Below are positions 41,374 through 50,412 of a DNA stretch of 50,534 nt, in pieces; positions within the stretch are counted from its first letter, which is position 1, and each line of letters starts with the position of its first letter. Location of the stretch: assembly GCA_045600845.1 (NCBI GenBank), contig JAZRYR010000006.1:1-50534 (forward strand), written 5' to 3'. The DNA is from RGIG5612 sp045600845. Lineage in GTDB: Bacteria > Bacillota > Clostridia > Lachnospirales > Lachnospiraceae. Under the pieces are notes generated by a model. That model was given only the letters and a program-made list of their open reading frames with translations. It was not told the DNA's origin and did not search any database. A program made the position numbers and the translations under genes.

Positions 41374-42186
41374 ATGAATAACGAGATATTTAACAAAATA
41401 GAAAATTGGATACCGCCACAGCTTCCGGAAGGGATGACCTGGAAGGATGTGCCCAAGGGAGACATGCCTGGGGATAAGGTAAACATAGTTGATATCCATG
41501 TAGAGCGGGCGAATGTTTTATTCCCTTTAATCTTAAAGGAAATGAAAAAGCTGGCAGAAAATGGCCAGGAAAAATTTGTCGTTGGTATTTGCGGAGGCTC
41601 CGGCGCAGGAAAGTCAGGAGCCGCCGCTGTTCTGTCCTGGTATTTTAATGAACTGGGAGCAGGCTGCTATAATATGTCCGGCGATAATTATCCAAGAAGA
41701 ATACCGAAAGAAAATGATGCGGAGAGAATTCGCGTTTATGAAGAGGGTGGCATCGCGGCACTGACGGATTATCTGGGAACGAATCAGGAAATCCGGTTTG
41801 AAGAGGTTTCTGAAATTCTTGGGAAATTTAAATCCGGAGAACCGGTGATAGCTCTTCGCCGAATGGGAAGAGAAGAAGACGAGCTTTGGTATGATGAAAT
41901 TGATTTTTCCAATATTCATGTACTGATCATTGAATGGACCCATGCAAACAGCGACTACTTTACAGGCGTTGATATTCCGGTGCTTTTAAACAGTACTCCA
42001 TTGGAAACTATGGAATATCGAAAGATGCGCAATCGGGATGCGGGCGCGGACAGCCCTTTTGTTACAATGGTACTGACCATTGAACAGGAGAAAATTAAAA
42101 AGCAGGCAGTGAAAGCCAAAATAATTCTGTCACGTCAGGGACAGATTTTGAGCTATGACGAATACAGAAAATTGATGGGAGACTAG
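41374..42186 (+). CDS. P-loop kinase, uridine-kinase/AAA-like
   Basis: A 270-residue cytoplasmic P-loop NTPase. Walker A GICGGSGAGKSG lies at about residues 73-84 after an N-terminal extension of 60-70 residues. SGDNYPRR near 104-111 and an acidic strand with LIIEWTHAN near 185 resemble the phosphoribulokinase/uridine kinase superfamily. The natural substrate is not evident. It starts three bases after the esterase stop and the GH13 gene begins at the next base after its own stop, so a shared pathway is likely. A sugar or sugar-acid kinase acting on a product of the neighbouring phosphorylase would fit (inference). Confidence 0.65.
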   Translation: MNNEIFNKIENWIPPQLPEGMTWKDVPKGDMPGDKVNIVDIHVERANVLFPLILKEMKKLAENGQEKFVVGICGGSGAGKSGAAAVLSWYFNELGAGCYNMSGDNYPRRIPKENDAERIRVYEEGGIAALTDYLGTNQEIRFEEVSEILGKFKSGEPVIALRRMGREEDELWYDEIDFSNIHVLIIEWTHANSDYFTGVDIPVLLNSTPLETMEYRKMRNRDAGADSPFVTMVLTIEQEKIKKQAVKAKIILSRQGQILSYDEYRKLMGD

Positions 42187-43689
42187 ATGAATAACAAGCC
42201 GATGCTCAATGTTTACCCAGACAGTTTGGGCGGAAAGTTAAGTGATATAGCGGAACTTTTGCAATCACAGGAAATGAAGGATTGCTTTTCTTCCGCTTAT
42301 ATTTTGCCAAGTTTATTTCACTATGATATGGACCGGGGCTTCAGCCTTGTGGATTATGATCTGAATGAGAACCTGGCGAACCGCGAAGATTTGGAGAAAA
42401 TCAAATCTTTGGGAATTCAGCTGAAGTTGGATTTTGTTTTAAATCACGCATCCACCCAGTCTCCTCAGTTTCAAGATGTCATTCAAAAAGGGGAAGAATC
42501 GGAGTATAAAGATTTCTTTATCCATTGGAATGAATTTTGGGATGGGTATGGAACTATGACCGAGGAAGGTTATATCCAGCCCGACCCGGAATACATTGAA
42601 AAAATGTTTTTCCGCAAACCAGGCCTGCCTTTATTGATGGTAGGTTCTGTTCCATTCTGGAACACTTTTTATCAGGAAGTAAAAGAAGAAAAGGGCGAGA
42701 AAAAATACCTTGGCCAGATGGACTTGAATATTAAGTTTGCCAAGGTGTGGGAGTTCTACAAAGAAACCCTAGAAAAACTTGCATCCTATGGCGCGAAGCT
42801 TATTCGCCTGGATGCTTTTGCTTATGCTTCAAAGGAGCCGGGAAGAAAGAATTTCTTTAATGAACCGGAAACCTGGGAGCTTTTGGAAAAGGTACAGGCT
42901 TTAGCAGATGAATGCATGAATGATGAAAGTGTCGCTTGCGAAAAAACAGAATTGCTTCCGGAAATTCATGCAAGCTATGAAGAAAAAATATATGAACAGA
43001 TTGCGAAGAAAGGCTATATGACCTATGACTTCTTCCTGCCTGGCCTTATCATAGATGCATTGGAAAATCATGACGGAAGTATGCTGAAGGCATGGGCGGA
43101 CGAGATCATCGAAAAGAAAATCAAAACGGTAAACATGCTGGGATGCCATGATGGAATTCCTTTGCTGGATCTGAAAGGCCTGGTGCCAGAGGAAAGAATC
43201 CACACATTGATTGAAAAAATAGTGGGCAGGGGCGGAATCATCAAGGACCTTAAGGGAGCGCAGGAAAATAAAAATCTGTACTATCAGGTGAACGCAACTT
43301 ATTTCAGCGCGTTAGGCGAGGACGAGAAGAAAATGTTTGCGGCACGGGCTCTGCAAATGTTCATGCCGGGAAAACCGCAGGTTTGGTATCTGGACTTGTT
43401 CGCCGGAAAAAATGATTATGCAGCAGTAAATCAAAATGCGGCAGCCCATAAAGAAATAAACCGGACCAACCTTTCCAGAAAACAAGTGGCAGAGGGCCTG
43501 AATATGCCGGTTGTTCAGAAACAGTTGGAATTGCTTCGCCTGCGTAATACAAATCCGGCTTTTTCTTATGACAGCGAAATTAATGTTAGCTGCAAGGACG
43601 ATGAGATGACCTTTGAGTGGACTCATGAGGAAGCCCATGCAGCATTAGAAATAAATTTAAGAACTTACGATTTTAAGATTATACAGTAG
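42187..43689 (+). CDS. GH13 subfamily 18 glycoside phosphorylase (sucrose-phosphorylase-like)
   Basis: A 500-residue GH13 barrel that opens with NVYPDSLGGKL, the start typical of sucrose phosphorylase relatives. The catalytic residues are present: nucleophile Asp near 209 in IRLDAFAY, acid/base Glu near 258 in LPEIHASY and the Asp near 321 in CHDGIP. The family-typical YYQVNATYFSAL occurs near 365. Members split sucrose, sucrose 6'-phosphate, glucosylglycerol or glucosylglycerate with phosphate, giving glucose 1-phosphate. The acceptor cannot be read from sequence. No PTS or ABC transporter is next to it. GGGAG before the ATG supports the start. Confidence 0.88.
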   Translation: MNNKPMLNVYPDSLGGKLSDIAELLQSQEMKDCFSSAYILPSLFHYDMDRGFSLVDYDLNENLANREDLEKIKSLGIQLKLDFVLNHASTQSPQFQDVIQKGEESEYKDFFIHWNEFWDGYGTMTEEGYIQPDPEYIEKMFFRKPGLPLLMVGSVPFWNTFYQEVKEEKGEKKYLGQMDLNIKFAKVWEFYKETLEKLASYGAKLIRLDAFAYASKEPGRKNFFNEPETWELLEKVQALADECMNDESVACEKTELLPEIHASYEEKIYEQIAKKGYMTYDFFLPGLIIDALENHDGSMLKAWADEIIEKKIKTVNMLGCHDGIPLLDLKGLVPEERIHTLIEKIVGRGGIIKDLKGAQENKNLYYQVNATYFSALGEDEKKMFAARALQMFMPGKPQVWYLDLFAGKNDYAAVNQNAAAHKEINRTNLSRKQVAEGLNMPVVQKQLELLRLRNTNPAFSYDSEINVSCKDDEMTFEWTHEEAHAALEINLRTYDFKIIQ

Positions 43690-43711
43690 TAAAAGGTTAG
43701 GAGATTCGATA

Positions 43712-44824
43712 ATGAAAAAATATAGTATTGAGGAGCAGGCGTTAGCGTTTGATAAAGTGCTGACACCGGAGGAATGTGTGCCAGGAGTCCTTCATCGTGA
43801 CGGAAAAACCTTTTTACAGATTAAGGCACCGGAAGCAAAAGAAGTTGCCTTTCTGATTAAAGAAGTTAAGACCCCTTGCACGAAAGACGAAGAAGGCGTT
43901 TGGACCATTGAATATCCAATGGATGTGGGATTCAGTTACGTTCAGCTCTTAATTGACAACACTCCGGTAATTACGCCATGTCTGCCGATTTCCTATGGAT
44001 ACAGCAGACCGTATAACTATGTGGCTTTAAAAACCGATGAGGACTTTTTCGAAATCCGGGATGTGCCTCATGGTTCTGTCCGTAAGGAATATTTTTTTTC
44101 AAAGGTAACAGACACCTGGGAGAGCTGCACCGTTTATACGCCTTACGAATATGAGACGGAAAAAGAAAAGGTTTATCCGGTTCTCTATCTGCAGCATGGA
44201 CATGGAGAAAACGAAGTAGGGTGGACGGCTTCCGGCAAAGCTCATTTCATAATGGACAATCTGATTGCAGAGAAAAAGGCAAAGCCGTTTATTATCGTTA
44301 TGAGCAATGGCATGACCCAGACAAAAGTGAACGGCGAGACCGTAGTAGATTTCCAACTTTTTGAAGAACAGCTGCTTTCCGATATCATTCCATTTGTTGA
44401 GAGCAAATTCCGGACAGGAAAAACAAAAGACATGCGTGCTATGGCAGGCTTGTCCATGGGCTCTATGCAGACTAGTGTTATTGGAATGAAGCATCCGGAT
44501 ATGTTCTGCGCTCTTGGCATTTTTAGCGGATTTGTAACCGATATTCTGCAGGGCGGCGTGCTGGATAAAATCGACCGTGGACCTAGCGATAATATCCATT
44601 TGAAAATACTGGACGATTCCGAAAACTTTGCAAAGCAGTTTAAAGTATTCTTCCGTGCCATTGGCGAAGAAGATCCGTTTTTACCTTTCTTTAAAAAAGA
44701 TGATACCATGCTGGAAGAAAAAAATATAAAACATGCGAGAACTATTTACCGTGGAAGTCATGACTGGAACACCTGGAGAAGGTGCATTTATGATTTTGCA
44801 CAGATGATATTTAAGGAGGATTAA
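43712..44824 (+). CDS. Putative esterase, Fes/CE1-like with N-terminal beta domain
   Basis: A 370-residue cytoplasmic hydrolase in two parts. The N-terminal beta-sandwich (about 20-110) is the E-set/CBM48-like domain seen in enterochelin and feruloyl esterases. The alpha/beta-hydrolase domain (about 125-368) has the nucleophile elbow AGLSMGSMQ (Ser about 247) and GSHDWNTWRR (His about 350), a hallmark of esterase-D-like CE1 enzymes. TTAGGAG supports the start. It has no signal peptide, so substrates must enter the cell. The neighbours include two other esterases and a GH13 phosphorylase. Confidence 0.85.
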   Translation: MKKYSIEEQALAFDKVLTPEECVPGVLHRDGKTFLQIKAPEAKEVAFLIKEVKTPCTKDEEGVWTIEYPMDVGFSYVQLLIDNTPVITPCLPISYGYSRPYNYVALKTDEDFFEIRDVPHGSVRKEYFFSKVTDTWESCTVYTPYEYETEKEKVYPVLYLQHGHGENEVGWTASGKAHFIMDNLIAEKKAKPFIIVMSNGMTQTKVNGETVVDFQLFEEQLLSDIIPFVESKFRTGKTKDMRAMAGLSMGSMQTSVIGMKHPDMFCALGIFSGFVTDILQGGVLDKIDRGPSDNIHLKILDDSENFAKQFKVFFRAIGEEDPFLPFFKKDDTMLEEKNIKHARTIYRGSHDWNTWRRCIYDFAQMIFKED

Positions 44825-44825
44825 T

Positions 44826-45626
44826 ATGTCGTTTTTTGAGATGTCTTATGTTTCAAGGGCTTTGATCAGAGAGGTTCATGTAAAGGTAATTCTGCCAACA
44901 GATAAAATGGCAGGCAACTGGGAGCCGCCATATCGCACCCTTTATATGTTACCGGGCTACAGTGCAACCGCTATGCAGCTGATTACATACCTGGGTCTTC
45001 GGGGAGAAGCAGAACTGAAGGGACTTGCAATCGTGCTCCCGGACGGCGAAAACTTTTTCTACCAGGATGTTCCGGGACAGATGACTTTATACAGTACTTT
45101 CGTAGGACAGGAATTAGTAGAGGAGACCAGAAATACCTTCCCGTTGTCCCGTAAGAGAGAAGATACCTACATTGGCGGAATTTCCCTCGGCGGATATGGA
45201 GCTCTTTATAACGGTCTGAAATTCCGTGATACTTTCAGCAAAGTGGCGTTATTCTCCCCATCTGTTGATCCGTACGATTTGACTCACCGTGGCATACCTT
45301 CCTTCAGCGAAGAGCAGTTTAACCGTTTCTTTGGAAGCAAAGAAGAATATGAAAACAGCGAAGCTAATGCAGTAAAACAGTGGGTGACTATGCCGGAAGA
45401 AGGCAAACCGGAATTGTTTATGTGCTGCGGAACCGATGATGGACTGGTTTACCCAGAGGTTAAACCCTTTGAGGACAGTCTGGTGGCAGCAGGCGTTAAG
45501 CATGTTTATAAAGAAGGTCCGGGAAACCATGAAATGTATTACTGGCAGACTATGCTGGATTCCGCCTTTTCTTTCCTTGCGGGAATAGAAGAAGGCACCA
45601 AAGACAAATTGGTAGTACCGTTTTAA
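44826..45626 (+). CDS. Alpha/beta-hydrolase esterase, second paralogue
   Basis: A 266-residue serine hydrolase with GISLGGYG (Ser about 119) and GNHEMYYW (His about 235). Its fold order and the shared MLPGYSATAM-type oxyanion region mirror the esterase at 40567, so the pair arose by duplication of the same ancestor. AAGGAGG lies 6 bases before the ATG and overlaps the previous stop region. No signal peptide is visible. Confidence 0.85.
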   Translation: MSFFEMSYVSRALIREVHVKVILPTDKMAGNWEPPYRTLYMLPGYSATAMQLITYLGLRGEAELKGLAIVLPDGENFFYQDVPGQMTLYSTFVGQELVEETRNTFPLSRKREDTYIGGISLGGYGALYNGLKFRDTFSKVALFSPSVDPYDLTHRGIPSFSEEQFNRFFGSKEEYENSEANAVKQWVTMPEEGKPELFMCCGTDDGLVYPEVKPFEDSLVAAGVKHVYKEGPGNHEMYYWQTMLDSAFSFLAGIEEGTKDKLVVPF

Positions 45627-45646
45627 TTGAATCGAAAAGGGAAAAA

Positions 45647-46471
45647 ATGAATTATCAAGTGGAACGTACCGGAGAGGGTACATGGATAATTAAAGAGGGA
45701 GAAGGACCGGCCTGCGCCTACATGTACCTTTTGTGCGGCAGCGAGAAGGCAGTACTTTTAGATACTGGTTTCGGAACTATTCCTTTAGACGAAATCTGTA
45801 AAAGCCTGACAGACCTGCCGATAGAAGTGCTTTTGACTCATGGCCATTTTGATCACATCGGCAGCAGCGGACTTTTCGACAAAGTATATATGTCGCCATT
45901 GGATACAGAAATCATAAAAAAACATTCCGAGCCAAAGCTGCGAAAAGTTTTCTGCAAAGACGGAATGAACCCAGTGGCGGAAGAAATTCTGCCGTTAAAG
46001 GAGCTCGCTGGAGATAATAAAACTGCCTGCGAGAATGATTATGTTTCCTTTGATCTAGGCGGACGGAAGCTGACCATAATTCCAACGCCGGGACACACAC
46101 CGGGTTCCGTATGTGTTCTTGACGAAAGCCGGAGAGTATTGTATACCGCAGATATCTGCTGCAAAGCCCATGTACTGCTGCAGACCTATAATGAGGGCTT
46201 TCCTGAGAAAGAAAAATTAGAATTTCATCAGGTACTGGACATTTACGAAGAATCTCTGCAGCGCATTTTAAATATCAGGGATCGCTATGATATCACATGG
46301 CCTTGTCACCACAGTGTTCCGGTAGAAACAGAAATTATTGAGGATTTTGTGGAAGCAGTAGATCTTTTGCGTGAAGGGAAATTGGAAGTTGAGGCCTTTG
46401 AAGGCCTTGGCGGAAAAATCAAAGTGGCAAATTATAAAGAAATAGGGATTGAATTTGAAGGGGAGCCGTAA
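45647..46471 (+). CDS. MBL-fold metallo-hydrolase
   Basis: A 274-residue cytoplasmic metallo-beta-lactamase-fold protein with THGHFDHIG near residues 64-72, TPGHTPGSVC near 146-155, and Asp/His ligands at YTADICCKAH and WPCHHSVP. The sequence is of the glyoxalase-II/lactonase type without a clear subfamily. It is the last gene of the esterase cluster. A lactone or thioester substrate from the same pathway is plausible (inference). GAAAAGGG upstream supports the start. A GAAGGG/CCCTTC stem overlaps its stop codon and may serve as a weak terminator. Confidence 0.8.
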   Translation: MNYQVERTGEGTWIIKEGEGPACAYMYLLCGSEKAVLLDTGFGTIPLDEICKSLTDLPIEVLLTHGHFDHIGSSGLFDKVYMSPLDTEIIKKHSEPKLRKVFCKDGMNPVAEEILPLKELAGDNKTACENDYVSFDLGGRKLTIIPTPGHTPGSVCVLDESRRVLYTADICCKAHVLLQTYNEGFPEKEKLEFHQVLDIYEESLQRILNIRDRYDITWPCHHSVPVETEIIEDFVEAVDLLREGKLEVEAFEGLGGKIKVANYKEIGIEFEGEP

Positions 46472-46548
46472 GTAGCCCTTCTTCTCATTGTAACTTTTTT
46501 ACAAATTTTGTATTTTTGTTAAAACATTATTTCTACTAAATTATTACA

Positions 46549-46577
46549 TTTACACCACAAAAAGAATTGTCTATAAT
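46549..46577 (+). promoter_or_regulatory. Promoter of the MTHFR operon
   Basis: TTTACA (46549-46554) and a perfect TATAAT (46572-46577) are 17 bp apart. The leader of about 110 bases contains TTCGAAAT near 46592 and ATTTCGAA near 46657-46664, an inverted pair that could close a loop around the leader. Confidence 0.8.
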
Positions 46578-46691
46578 ATACCTTACGAGATTTTCGAAAT
46601 ATTTTTACAATATTTCCATTTTTGATACTTTTAAAATTGATTGTTTGTAAAAATAAATTTCGAAGGAAATTATATGGAAAGGAGAAAACAG

Positions 46692-48650
46692 GTGGATTAT
46701 ACCAAATATGTTTTAAAAGATAACGAAGAACTTACCGCTCTGCTTGAGGGGAAAGACAACATTTTCGTTATCGCCTGTAACAAATGTTTCAAGGAATTTG
46801 AATCCGTAAACGAAACCGATGGTGAAGATTTCGTCAAATTCGCTGAGGAACAGGGCAAAAAAGTCACAGGTCTTAAAAAGGTTGACTTTTTGTGTAATCA
46901 GCTCCTGACAGCAAAGAAGCTTGAAGGAATCGTACCAGAAGGAACAGATTATATCGCTGTTGTTTCCTGCGGTTTAGGTATTCAGATTATCGCTGAAATG
47001 GAAGATCTTCCAGTTATCGCTGCCAGCAACTCACTGAATTACATTGGTCATCATGGAATGGCATTAACACAGAAAACCTGTGGCGCATGCGCACAGTGCT
47101 ATTTGAACATGACCGGCGGTATCTGTCCTGTTGTTGACTGCTCCAAGGGCCTCTTAAATGGCCAGTGCGGCGGCGCAAAGAACGGAAAATGCGAAGTTGA
47201 TCCTAAGAAAGACTGTGCATGGGAGAACATTTACCAGAGATTGGAAAAACAGGGACGTCAGTGCGATTTCATCAATCAGGATGTACAGCTGCGTGACTAT
47301 TCCAAGACAAACTTCAAAGTTGTTCATGATTATGTAACAGCAATTCGTGACAGCAGATTAACTGGCTACAATGGAGGAATTCATCCAAGCGAGAACAAGG
47401 AACTTGCAGAAGATATTCCACTGAAACCATTCCCAGCTCCAGAGACTGTAGTTATTCCAGTTTCTATGCATGCTGGCGCTCCAGCGAAACCTGTTGTTCA
47501 GGTTGGTGATACAGTTAAGAAAGGACAGCTTATTGCAGAAGCATCTGCATTTATTAGCGCAAACGTACACTCCAGCGTAAGTGGTACGGTTATCGCTATT
47601 GAGCCACGTCCACATTCAAAAGGTGCTGACGTAGAAGCTATCGTAATTAAGAACGATGGACTTGATACTCTTGCTGATTCCGTTAAGCCAGCAAAACCTC
47701 TCGAGGAACTGACTCCGGAAGAAATCGTTGCAATTGTTAAAGACGCAGGTATCACAGGTATGGGTGGTGCAGGTTTCCCAACATCAGTTAAATTAACTCC
47801 TGGAAAACCTATTGATGCAGTACTCTTAAATGGCTGTGAATGCGAACCTTATCTGACAGCTGACCATCGCGTTCTCTTAGAGTATGCGGACGAAGTAATC
47901 TTCGGTCTGAAAGCTATCATGAAAGCTGTTGCAGCTCCTAAGGGTATTATTGTTATCGAAGACAATAAACCAGATGCAATCGAGCTTATGGAAGCTAAGG
48001 TTGCTGATGATGAAACTCTCGAGGTTGCTACTGTTCGTACAAAATACCCACAGGGCGCAGAGAAGATGCTCATTAAGAACGTTATGAAACGTATGGTTCC
48101 AAGCGGCGGACTTCCAGCAGATGTTGGTGCTGTAGTTGCTAACGTAAGTACAGCAGTTGCTATTTCTGATGCTATTCAGAAAGGCATGCCTCTTGTTGAA
48201 CGTGCTGTTTCTGTAACTGGCGACTTCATGAAAGAGCCGGCAAACTTCATGGTTAAGATCGGTACAAACGTACAGGATATTATCGACTACTGTGGCGGCA
48301 TCACAAGAGAAGATGCAACCATTAAGATGGGCGGTATGATGATGGGTGCTGTTCTTGAGAACACAAACGTTCCAATCATCAAAGGCTCTAACGGTATCAT
48401 TGCTGTTAATACGGATTACACAGAAGCTAACGAGTGTATTAAGTGCGGACGTTGTATGGACGTTTGCCCAATGGAGCTTGCTCCATTGAACTTCTATAAA
48501 TTTGGCAAAGAAAATGATCCGAAGGCTCTTCTTGCTAACAATATCAGAGACTGCTTCGAGTGCGGATGCTGTCAGTATATCTGCTCCTCTAAGATTCCTC
48601 TGGTTAAATGGATCAAATCTGGCAAACTGGCAATCATGGAGGTGAAATAA
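46692..48650 (+). CDS. RnfC-like (RnfC2) subunit with N-terminal MetV-like domain
   Basis: A 652-residue flavo-iron-sulfur protein. Residues 1-200 are a MetV-type domain with the Cys-rich block starting CGACAQCYLN near 131 and later Cys that may bind zinc or Fe-S. Residues about 245-305 form the RnfC barrel-sandwich part. The FMN/NADH Rossmann-type region carries GITGMGGAGFP near 355, then SLBB, and two 4Fe-4S motifs (CIKCGRCMDVCP near 581 and CFECGCCQYIC near 621). GTG 46692 is chosen because AAAGGAG (46678-46684) is 7 bases upstream; an ATG at 46674 has a weaker site. It would pass electrons from NADH to MetF. The MetV-like part closely resembles the next gene. Confidence 0.9.
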   Translation: MDYTKYVLKDNEELTALLEGKDNIFVIACNKCFKEFESVNETDGEDFVKFAEEQGKKVTGLKKVDFLCNQLLTAKKLEGIVPEGTDYIAVVSCGLGIQIIAEMEDLPVIAASNSLNYIGHHGMALTQKTCGACAQCYLNMTGGICPVVDCSKGLLNGQCGGAKNGKCEVDPKKDCAWENIYQRLEKQGRQCDFINQDVQLRDYSKTNFKVVHDYVTAIRDSRLTGYNGGIHPSENKELAEDIPLKPFPAPETVVIPVSMHAGAPAKPVVQVGDTVKKGQLIAEASAFISANVHSSVSGTVIAIEPRPHSKGADVEAIVIKNDGLDTLADSVKPAKPLEELTPEEIVAIVKDAGITGMGGAGFPTSVKLTPGKPIDAVLLNGCECEPYLTADHRVLLEYADEVIFGLKAIMKAVAAPKGIIVIEDNKPDAIELMEAKVADDETLEVATVRTKYPQGAEKMLIKNVMKRMVPSGGLPADVGAVVANVSTAVAISDAIQKGMPLVERAVSVTGDFMKEPANFMVKIGTNVQDIIDYCGGITREDATIKMGGMMMGAVLENTNVPIIKGSNGIIAVNTDYTEANECIKCGRCMDVCPMELAPLNFYKFGKENDPKALLANNIRDCFECGCCQYICSSKIPLVKWIKSGKLAIMEVK

Positions 48651-48651
48651 T

Positions 48652-49290
48652 ATGCTGATTACCCAATTAAAATCGAAAGAAACCATCGATGCATTGGTAG
48701 TAGGTAAAGCATTTATTCTCAATTGCTTCGGATGCAAGGAAGTTTACTTCCCAGAGAAATGTGCTACCGAACTCCAGAAAGAGCTTAGCGATGCTGGTAA
48801 AGTTACTGGAATCTTAACAATGGATTATATTTGTAATCCGGAAAATCTGAAGCTGCACCTTGAAGCTCGTAAAGACGAAATCGCAGCAGCAGATGTTGTA
48901 TTAGTATTTTCATGTGGTGTTGGTGTACAGACGGTTGCTGGCGCTTTAGAAGACAAGAAAGTTGTTGCAGCTTGCGATACTCTTCGTCTTCCTGGCTTCC
49001 AGGGCGTTACACCACAGGAATTTGACTGCGATCAGTGTGGTATGTGCTTCCTTAACGGAACTGGCGGAATCTGCCCAATTACAGCTTGCTCTAAGAGCTT
49101 AGTAAACGGACAGTGTGGCGGTGCTAAGAATGGCATGTGCGAAGTTGATCCGAATATGGAATGTGGTTGGGAAAGAATTCAGAAACGTCTCACAAAACTT
49201 GGACGTATCGATATTCTCAAAAACGCACCAGTACAGATTCGTGATTATTCCACTGATGATGCAACGAAAGAATGTAAACAATCTGAATAA
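48652..49290 (+). CDS. metV: Methylenetetrahydrofolate reductase MetV subunit
   Basis: A 212-residue Cys-rich protein, the zinc-binding partner of acetogen-type MetF. CDQCGMCFLNGTGGICP near residues 125-141 is followed by a block, NGQCGGAKNGMCEVDP near 152-167, almost the same as in the preceding fusion protein. It starts one base after the previous stop with GGAGGTG about 8 bases upstream, so translation is coupled. It is followed by metF after 18 bases. Confidence 0.9.
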   Translation: MLITQLKSKETIDALVVGKAFILNCFGCKEVYFPEKCATELQKELSDAGKVTGILTMDYICNPENLKLHLEARKDEIAAADVVLVFSCGVGVQTVAGALEDKKVVAACDTLRLPGFQGVTPQEFDCDQCGMCFLNGTGGICPITACSKSLVNGQCGGAKNGMCEVDPNMECGWERIQKRLTKLGRIDILKNAPVQIRDYSTDDATKECKQSE

Positions 49291-49308
49291 TTTATAAGGA
49301 GCGATAAA

Positions 49309-50190
49309 ATGAAAGTTACAGATTTATTTAAAGAAGGTAAGTTTGTTGTTTCTGCAGAAGTAGGTCCTCCTAAGGGAATCCATATTGAAGAAATGATCGA
49401 GAGCGCTAAGAAGTATCTCACAAAGATTGATGCTATCAACGTAACAGATAACCAGTCTTCAGTTATGCGTCTTGGATCTCTTGCTGTTTGCAAAGCATTA
49501 AAGGATGAAGGATTCAACCCTATCTTCCAGATGACTTGCCGTGATAGAAATAGGATTGCTCTTGAGTCTGATCTCTTAAGCGCAGCAATGTTTGGTATTG
49601 ATAACGTATTAGCACTTACAGGTGACTATACAAAATTAGGCGACCACCCAGGTGCAAAACCTGTATTCGATCTTGACTCTGTTTCTCTTCTGTACACAAT
49701 GGGACAGTTAGAGCAGGGCGTAGACCTTGGTGGACAGCCTCTTGAAGGAGAAGCACCTTCATTCGCAAAGGGTGCAGTTGTATCTCCATGCAGTGACTCT
49801 CTGGATGCACAGCTGGTTAAGATGGAACGTAAGATCAAAGCTGGCGCTCAGTTCTTCCAGACACAGGCTGTTTTCGATTCTGAGAGATATATTAAATTCG
49901 CAGAAATCGCAAAGAAAGAATTTGATGTTCCTATTCAGTTAGGTATCATTATTCCTAAGAACGCCGGAATGTGCAACTTCATGAATAATAACGTTGCTGG
50001 TATTTCTATTCCTGCATCTATTATTGATGAACTGAAAGCTGACAAAGAAAAAACAAAAGCTGGTATTACCGGTACAGAAATTGCAGCTCGTATTATCCGC
50101 GAGTGTAAAGATTACTGCCAGGGTGCTCATATCATGACTCTTGGATGGGAAGACAAGATTCCATCACTCATGGAGCAGGCTGGTCTTTAA
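49309..50190 (+). CDS. metF: Methylenetetrahydrofolate reductase MetF
   Basis: A 293-residue TIM-barrel enzyme reducing 5,10-methylene-THF to 5-methyl-THF. The catalytic Glu lies in SAEVGPPKG near residue 17. The FAD/folate region ALTGDYTKLGDHPGAKPVFD lies near 102-121 and QTQAVFD near 185. It is the short bacterial form, consistent with use of an RnfC2-MetV electron module. The context points to the methyl branch of the Wood-Ljungdahl pathway, or to methyl-THF supply for methionine and glycine metabolism. AAGGAG precedes the start. Codon use here and in the two genes upstream favours T-ending codons typical of highly expressed genes. Confidence 0.94.
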   Translation: MKVTDLFKEGKFVVSAEVGPPKGIHIEEMIESAKKYLTKIDAINVTDNQSSVMRLGSLAVCKALKDEGFNPIFQMTCRDRNRIALESDLLSAAMFGIDNVLALTGDYTKLGDHPGAKPVFDLDSVSLLYTMGQLEQGVDLGGQPLEGEAPSFAKGAVVSPCSDSLDAQLVKMERKIKAGAQFFQTQAVFDSERYIKFAEIAKKEFDVPIQLGIIIPKNAGMCNFMNNNVAGISIPASIIDELKADKEKTKAGITGTEIAARIIRECKDYCQGAHIMTLGWEDKIPSLMEQAGL

Positions 50191-50216
50191 TTCTTAAAAG
50201 GCTAATTAAAATTAAG

Positions 50217-50252
50217 GCTGTCGGAAACAAAAGTTTTCGGCAGCTTTTTTTT
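50217..50252 (+). terminator. Rho-independent terminator of the MTHFR operon
   Basis: A 12-bp stem with two wobbles (50217-50228 with 50233-50244), a 4-base loop and eight T. Confidence 0.95.
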
Positions 50253-50310
50253 GATAGTTTTGTAATAAACTTAGGAATAGAAAAAAGATAAAAAAATTGA
50301 TTTTTTATGG

Positions 50311-50338
50311 TTGCATTTTGAGAAAGATTTGCTACAAT
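50311..50338 (+). promoter_or_regulatory. Upstream promoter P1 of the presumed rRNA operon
   Basis: TTGCAT (50311-50316) and TACAAT (50333-50338) are 16 bp apart. It lies about 100 bp before a stronger promoter, like the tandem promoters of rRNA operons. Confidence 0.4.
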
Positions 50339-50412
50339 AAAGATTGCCCGCTCTTGAAGAATAACGAAGAGATTGGACACAAAAAAATTTTTTAAAAAAG
50401 TAAAAAATAGTG

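Noticed and set aside
41374..42186. Classification as plain uridine kinase
   Set aside because: The Walker A motif fits, but the N-terminal extension and the cluster context differ, so only a P-loop kinase call is made.
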